Made by a program: the position numbers and the translations under genes
NCBI RefSeq assembly: GCF_030144325.1
Contig: NZ_CP126307.1
Coordinates: 1,054,001-1,118,000 of the forward strand
DNA: 64,000 nt
Reading direction: 5' to 3'
Source of the DNA: Bosea vestrisii
GTDB taxonomy: Bacteria; Pseudomonadota; Alphaproteobacteria; Rhizobiales; Beijerinckiaceae
Notes under the pieces: generated by a model
Seen by the model: only the letters and a program-made list of their open reading frames with translations
The model's database searches: none
Told to the model about the DNA's origin: nothing
In this document: positions 59,922-64,000 of the stretch, in pieces
How the letters are laid out: each line of letters opens with the position of its first letter
Numbering within the stretch: the first letter of the stretch is position 1

Positions 59922-60848
59922 ATGTTTCCTAATGTCAGCATGGTTCAATTGCGCTGCTTCGCCGGCGTGGTGGAGCATGGCGGCTTTACGGCAGCGGCGG
60001 ACCGGCTCTGTCTCTCGCAATCTGCCGTCAGCCAGGCGGTTGCCGGGCTGGAGCGGGCGCTCGAAGCGAAGCTGCTACTGCGCGGCCGGGACACCCTGGC
60101 GCTGACGGTCACCGGCGAAAAGGCCCTCGCCGAGGCGCGGGCGGCGCTCGCCGCGGTCTCGCGGCTGGCGAGCTGTGCCGGCCAGGCCGAGGCATTGAAT
60201 GGCGTCGTGCGGATAGGTGTCGTCCAGAGCGCCGCCATCAGACTGCTGCCCGCCTGGCTGCGGCGCCTGCGCGCCGAGCATCCGCGCGTCACCGTGACAC
60301 TTTATGAGGGAACCGATCCCGAGGTGACCGGCTGGGTCCAGGCCGGCATCGTCGAGATCGGCATTACCAGCCGGACCCACCCCGATCTCGCCGCTCGGCC
60401 GGTCTATTCAGACGATTATCTCGCCGTTCTGCCGGCGAACCACCCGCTGGCGTCGCGCAGCACCGTCTCGCTGAAGGCGCTCGACGGGCAACGCATGCTG
60501 CTTTCAGGCGGCGGCTGCGAGACGCTGATTCAGGAATTGCTGGCGGCCGCGGCGAGCCATCCGGAGATCGTCTGCCTGGTCCGCGACAACGCCACCTTGC
60601 TCGGCATGGTGCGCGAGGGGCTCGGACTGACCATCATGCCTGAGCTCGCCGTCGACGATGCGGATGGGATCGCGACCTTGCGCCTCGAACCCGCGCTACG
60701 CCGCACGCTGCATGCCGTGACCTTGCCGACGGACGCGCTAGCCCCGGCCGCGCTCGCCTTGCTGCGATTGATCGAGACCAGCCCACCCGGCCCCAGCCCG
60801 GCGCCCACCCGCGGCGCCCGGCGCAGCAGGCGCGCCGCTCGCGATTAG
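59922..60848 (+). CDS. LysR-family transcriptional regulator
   Basis: The 308-residue regulator has the N-terminal winged helix (MVQLRCFAGVVEHGGFTAAADRLCLSQSAVSQAVAGLERAL as landmarks) and a type 2 periplasmic-binding effector domain. It is divergent from the nitrilase gene with 92 bases between them. ATG 59922 (MFPNVS) and ATG 59940 (MVQLRC) are both possible. Its 3' end overlaps the convergent permease gene by four bases. Confidence 0.9.
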   Translation: MFPNVSMVQLRCFAGVVEHGGFTAAADRLCLSQSAVSQAVAGLERALEAKLLLRGRDTLALTVTGEKALAEARAALAAVSRLASCAGQAEALNGVVRIGVVQSAAIRLLPAWLRRLRAEHPRVTVTLYEGTDPEVTGWVQAGIVEIGITSRTHPDLAARPVYSDDYLAVLPANHPLASRSTVSLKALDGQRMLLSGGGCETLIQELLAAAASHPEIVCLVRDNATLLGMVREGLGLTIMPELAVDDADGIATLRLEPALRRTLHAVTLPTDALAPAALALLRLIETSPPGPSPAPTRGARRSRRAARD

Positions 60849-61636
60849 GTCGTCGTCGTCGAGCTCTGCCCCGGTCGCCAGACCAGCAGGCGGTTCTCGA
60901 CCAGCGTCACCAGTGAATCGATCACGATCACGAAGATCGCCAGGATCAACATGCCGGAGAACACGCCGGTGACGTCGAAGACACTCTCGGCCTCGTGGAT
61001 CTTGTAGCCAAGCCCCGCCGACGAGCCGAGATATTCGCCGACCACCGCCCCGACCAGCGCAAAGCCGACCGAGGTGTGCAGCGAGGAGAACATCCAGGTC
61101 AGCGCCGAGGGCCAGTAGACATGGCGAAAGAGCTGGCGCTCGTTCATGCCGAGCATGCGGGCATTAGCCAGAACCGTCGGCGAGACCTCCTTCACGCCCT
61201 GGTAGACGTTGAAGAAGACGATGAAGAACACCAGCGTGAAGCCGAGCGCCACCTTCGACCAGATGCCGAGGCCGAACCAGAGCGCAAAGATCGGCGCCAG
61301 CACGACGCGCGGCAGGGCGTTCGCCGCCTTGATGTAGGGGTCGAACACCGCCGCCAGCAGCGCGTTCCGGGCGAAGGCGAAGCCGAAGAAGACGCCGGCC
61401 GCCGAGCCTATGACGAAAGCGAGCACCGTCTCGGTCAGGGTGATGCCGAGGTGGTAATAGATGTCGGCGCCGGTGAGCTGCTTCCAGGTCCGCGCCAGCA
61501 CCTCCCCGGGGGTCGAGAAGAAGAACTGCGTCGTCTTGATGTCGCCAAACAGGCTGGTGGTGGTGACGATGTGCCAGATCGCCAGGAAGACGACCATGAC
61601 CAAAATCTGCAAACCGATGAGCTTGACGCGGTTCAT
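60845..61636 (-). CDS. ABC transporter permease, SsuC/TauC type
   Basis: The 263 residues form six helices with the EAA loop in NARMLGMNERQLFRHVYWPSAL and the typical start IGLQILVMVVFLAIWHIV. It belongs to the nitrate/sulfonate/taurine importer family. ATG 61636 overlaps the ATPase stop (ATGA). A longer open frame upstream of it is a shadow of the ATPase gene. Confidence 0.9.
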   Translation of the reverse strand: MNRVKLIGLQILVMVVFLAIWHIVTTTSLFGDIKTTQFFFSTPGEVLARTWKQLTGADIYYHLGITLTETVLAFVIGSAAGVFFGFAFARNALLAAVFDPYIKAANALPRVVLAPIFALWFGLGIWSKVALGFTLVFFIVFFNVYQGVKEVSPTVLANARMLGMNERQLFRHVYWPSALTWMFSSLHTSVGFALVGAVVGEYLGSSAGLGYKIHEAESVFDVTGVFSGMLILAIFVIVIDSLVTLVENRLLVWRPGQSSTTTT

Positions 61637-62502
61637 GACGCGGCTCCCTCGACCAGTTCCTTGCCCTCGCCCATGGCATAGGCCTTCTGGACCTCGACCC
61701 GGAGCGAGGTCCAGATGTCGCGGTGGATCTCGTGGAAAGCCTTCTCCAGCCTGATCTCGGCAATATCGCGCGGGCGCGGCAACGGCACCTTGTAATCGGC
61801 GACGATGCCGGCGGCGGGTCCGGCCGACATCACCACCACCCGGTCGGACAGCGCGATCGCCTCCTCGAGGTCGTGCGTCACGAAGATCAGCGCCTTGCGA
61901 TCCTTGCTCCAGAGATCGAGCAGGAGATTGCCCATGATCTGGCGGGTCTGCGCGTCGAGCGGCCCAAAGGGCTCGTCCATCAGGAGGATCTCGGGATCGC
62001 GGATCAGCATCTGCGCCAGCGCCACGCGCTTGCGCTGGCCACCTGACAGCATGTGCGGATAGCGCTCGACGAAGGCGCGCAGGCCCACCCGTCCAAGCCA
62101 GTCGCGGGCCCGCTTGTCGGCCTCGGCGTCGGAAACGCCCATCGGCTCGAGCGCGACCTTGACGTTGTCGAGCGCCGTCTTCCACGGCATCAGCGCATCC
62201 TGCTGGAAGAGATAGCCGGCGCGGCGGTTGAGGCCCGAAAGCGGCTGGCCGAAGATCGTGACCTTGCCGGCGGACGGCGTCAGCAGGCCAGCGGCAGCGT
62301 TGAGCAGGGTCGACTTGCCGCAGCCGGTTGGCCCGACCACTGAGACGAACTCGCCCGGCGCGACGGCAAGGTCGATCTTCTTCACCGCCTGGTAGCGCTG
62401 GCCGCCCTGGAGATGGAAGGTGATGTCGATGCCGGCGAGGCTGACCGCCGGCAGTTCTGTTGCCGCGCCCGCATTGCCGGGCGGGCTGACCTTGGACTCC
62501 AT
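61633..62502 (-). CDS. ABC transporter ATP-binding protein, SsuB/TauB type
   Basis: The 289-residue ATPase has Walker A GPTGCGKST, the Q loop in YLFQQDALMPW, the signature LSGGQRKRVALAQ, Walker B ILLMDEPFGPLD and the H loop THDLEEA. The upstream region is charged and low-complexity. It energises the downstream permease. No binding-protein gene sits beside the pair; the nearest candidate is the SsuA-like gene at 55.6 kb. Confidence 0.93.
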   Translation of the reverse strand: MESKVSPPGNAGAATELPAVSLAGIDITFHLQGGQRYQAVKKIDLAVAPGEFVSVVGPTGCGKSTLLNAAAGLLTPSAGKVTIFGQPLSGLNRRAGYLFQQDALMPWKTALDNVKVALEPMGVSDAEADKRARDWLGRVGLRAFVERYPHMLSGGQRKRVALAQMLIRDPEILLMDEPFGPLDAQTRQIMGNLLLDLWSKDRKALIFVTHDLEEAIALSDRVVVMSAGPAAGIVADYKVPLPRPRDIAEIRLEKAFHEIHRDIWTSLRVEVQKAYAMGEGKELVEGAAS

Positions 62503-62725
62503 GGATATCCCGTCCCCTGCCGTCGGCGCCATCCCGGCGCGCGCGGCTTATTTCCGTTCGTCGCGAACACTAGGCAATCGGATCGCGAAGGCAACCCGCC
62601 CTGCGAGACCGGGTCCCGCCAACGGGTTGTAGTAGCGAAAAGTCGATGCTTCTGCTCTATCGCTCCCGACATCGTTCGCCGCCCTCAGGAGAATCGCCGG
62701 CCCATGCCCCCCGCTTGAGCAATGG

Positions 62726-63241
62726 ATGCACGAGCTCGTCGCGTTCATGCGCAACAACCAATATTGGGCGGCGCCGATCGTCTTCCTCATCGCCTTCGCC
62801 GAATGCGTCGCGATCCTCTCCTGGTTGGTCCCGGCGACCGTCTTCTTCACAGCCTTTGGCGCAATCGCCGGCGCCTCCGGCCTCAATCTCGTGCCGCTCT
62901 CGCTCGCAGCGGCGCTCGGCGCGGCCTCCGGCTTCTGGCTCTCCTACTGGATCGGCCTCGTCCTCGGCCCTCGCGTCGGCGATCACTGGCCGTTGCGCAA
63001 CAATCCCGCTTTGCTCCAGCGCGGACACGACTTCTTCGAGAAATGGGGCGTGCTCGGCGTCGCCATCGGTCATTTCTTCGGGCCGATCCGGGCGGTGATC
63101 GCGCTCGTCGCCGGCATCGTGAAGATGCCGTTCTGGCCCTTCCAGCTGGCGAACTTCGCCGCCTCCTTTGCCTGGGGCTTCGGCCTGATCTACGGCGCCG
63201 GGCGCTTCTCCGAGTACATGATGCAGTTCACCGGCAAATAG
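62726..63241 (+). CDS. DedA-family membrane protein
   Basis: The 171 residues contain the DedA/SNARE-associated pattern: FAECVAILSWLVPATVFF in the first re-entrant region, GAASGFWLSYWIGLVLG, then FFEKWGVLGVAIGHFFGPIRAVIALVAGIVKMP with the conserved arginine and GxxxGPIR. DedA proteins move polyprenyl-phosphate or phospholipids across the inner membrane. ATG 62726 begins MHELVAFMRN; an out-of-frame ATG lies four bases earlier. Confidence 0.87.
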   Translation: MHELVAFMRNNQYWAAPIVFLIAFAECVAILSWLVPATVFFTAFGAIAGASGLNLVPLSLAAALGAASGFWLSYWIGLVLGPRVGDHWPLRNNPALLQRGHDFFEKWGVLGVAIGHFFGPIRAVIALVAGIVKMPFWPFQLANFAASFAWGFGLIYGAGRFSEYMMQFTGK

Positions 63242-63246
63242 CACCG

Positions 63247-63292
63247 GCATCGGACCGAAAAGTGGATTCCACTTTTCGGAAAAATCCGATGC
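63247..63292. repeat. Palindrome GCATCGGACCGAAAAGTGGA...TCCACTTTTCGG
   Basis: CCGAAAAGTGGA and TCCACTTTTCGG are perfect arms around one T, and outer GCATCGGA/TCCGATGC arms extend the fold. It is another dispersed element in the style of this genome and directly follows the DedA stop codon. A run of six T at 63312-63317 lies 20 bases beyond and may help to terminate transcription. Confidence 0.75.
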
Positions 63293-63387
63293 GACAACCA
63301 ATAGATAGATCGCTTTTTTCGCGTCCGTTCGGACGCACGGCAATCTAGCCAATCGCGGCGAAAACCCGGCGGAAAGCACAACGCCAG

Positions 63388-63415
63388 CTGAACGCTCACC
63401 TCAGATCGCGTTCAG
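63388..63415. promoter_or_regulatory. Inverted repeat CTGAACGC-N12-GCGTTCAG upstream of the HhH gene
   Basis: Eight-base perfect arms flank 12 bases in the 302-base gap before the secreted helix-hairpin-helix gene. The position, about 130 bases before the start codon, suits an operator or a transcript hairpin. No regulator gene is adjacent. Confidence 0.4.
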
Positions 63416-63543
63416 GCTCGCAGGCCGAAAGTCCGGCCATCGCGTCGAGACCGGATCCTCCGGTTCACCACCGGCGCGGCGGCGCGGACGGCCCGGCATC
63501 CGCGCTCCAGCTCCACCGGGCACGACTTACAGGAGTCGAGATC

Positions 63544-63906
63544 ATGACCATGTCTCGTTTCGCCATCAGCCTCGCTGCGCTTGCTCTCGCCGCCGGCCCG
63601 GCCTTCGCGCAGACCGCGACCCAGCCAACGACCCCGGCCAAGCCGGCCGCGCCCGTGACCACGCCGGCCGCTCCCGCAGCAAAGCCTGCCGCACCTGCCG
63701 CCACCCAGGCCCAGGCCAAGAAGGTCAACATCAACACCGCCAGCGCCAGCGAGCTCGAGCAGCTCAAGGGCATCGGCGAGGCTCGCTCCAAGAAGATCGT
63801 CGAGGAGCGCGCCAAGGCGAAGTTCAAGAACTTCGACGATCTGGTGAAGCGCAGCGTGCTGCCCTCGAATGTCGAAGCCGACATCAAGGACCACGTTACC
63901 TTCTGA
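63544..63906 (+). CDS. Secreted helix-hairpin-helix protein (ComEA-like)
   Basis: The 120-residue precursor has a signal peptide ending near GPAFAQTAT. A linker of about 35 residues made of Ala, Pro, Thr and Lys (TTPAKPAAPVTTPAAPAA) follows. Residues ~60-118 form a helix-hairpin-helix domain with VNINTASASELEQLKGIGEARSKKIV, as in ComEA, which binds DNA in the periplasm. No other competence gene is in the window. AGGAGTCGAG precedes the ATG, and a strong terminator follows the gene. Confidence 0.85.
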   Translation: MTMSRFAISLAALALAAGPAFAQTATQPTTPAKPAAPVTTPAAPAAKPAAPAATQAQAKKVNINTASASELEQLKGIGEARSKKIVEERAKAKFKNFDDLVKRSVLPSNVEADIKDHVTF

Positions 63907-63925
63907 ACCCGATCAAAAAATAGAC

Positions 63926-63961
63926 GAGCCGGCCGCTTCCCGCGGCCGGCTCTTTCGTTTT
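63926..63961. terminator. Intrinsic terminator after the HhH gene
   Basis: GAGCCGGCCGC (63926-63936) pairs perfectly with GCGGCCGGCTC (63942-63952) around TTCCC, followed by TTTCGTTTT. An A-tract upstream (AAAAAAT at 63915-63921) makes it usable on the minus strand too, where a convergent gene ends at 63970. Confidence 0.9.
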
Positions 63962-63969
63962 GCAGCAGG

Positions 63970-64000
63970 CTAGCTGCCGTTGCCCTGCGCCTGCGAAGCA
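63970..64000 (-). CDS. Possible C-terminal end of a convergent gene (partial)
   Basis: Read on the minus strand from the right edge, one frame gives ASQAQGNGS and a TAG at 63972-63970. Placement just beyond a bidirectional terminator is what is expected for a convergent gene end. Nine residues are not enough to identify it. Confidence 0.35.
   Translation of the reverse strand, partial: ASQAQGNGS

Overview
The window is 64 kb of GC-rich chromosomal DNA with alphaproteobacterial gene content: puuD-type urate oxidation, an alphaproteobacterial GTTC-N7-GTTC LexA box, 1-Cys OhrR/Ohr, a LeuA with a leucine-rich leader peptide, TctABC transporters, and many short palindromic intergenic repeats of the kind common in Hyphomicrobiales (Rhizobiales). 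A relative of Bosea or a neighbouring family is my best guess. That is inference from gene style, not a database match. No phage, insertion sequence, CRISPR array or replication origin is visible.

Layout. 1-2.8 kb: tail of one gene and a frameshifted YfhO-like membrane protein. 2.9-6.2 kb: a compact urate degradation locus (puuD divergent from uraH and a fused allantoinase/OHCU decarboxylase). 6.3-9.8 kb: an SDR, then a TGATG-coupled pair coding for a radical SAM protein and a DUF4130-UdgX uracil-DNA glycosylase, with a LexA box at the promoter. 10-12.6 kb: a SNF2-like helicase coupled by ATGA to a LysR regulator. 12.8-18 kb: a dipeptide-type ABC importer (no ATPase gene present) and an M20 peptidase. 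18-22 kb: small hypothetical genes and a soluble FtsK. 22.2-32 kb: a 2-hydroxyacid/glyoxylate-type locus (beta-propeller, FAD/Fe-S dehydrogenase, TctABC, GntR, class V aminotransferase). 32-34.8 kb: ohrR/ohr with visible operators, a hydrolase and a cupin. 35-39.8 kb: a Csu-type chaperone-usher fimbrial operon. 39.9-45.7 kb: tRNA-Lys(CUU), an NCS2 permease, a large TPR protein, and leuA with its leader. 45.8-56.6 kb: mixed housekeeping genes, including the overlapping chain pdxY - EEP phosphatase - PhzF - NUDIX. 56.9-64 kb: DUF3592 protein, nitrilase with divergent LysR, an SsuBC-like ABC pair, DedA, and a secreted helix-hairpin-helix protein.

Eight single-base frameshifts in seven genes break otherwise good reading frames, and most lie in short homopolymers. 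I think consensus sequencing error is more likely than real gene decay, and I give the restored reading for each. The most interesting items are the apparently SOS-controlled radical SAM/UdgX pair, the leuA leader peptide that is too short for routine gene calling, the LysR-helicase coupling, and the hydroxyacid locus, where two promoters share a sequence motif.
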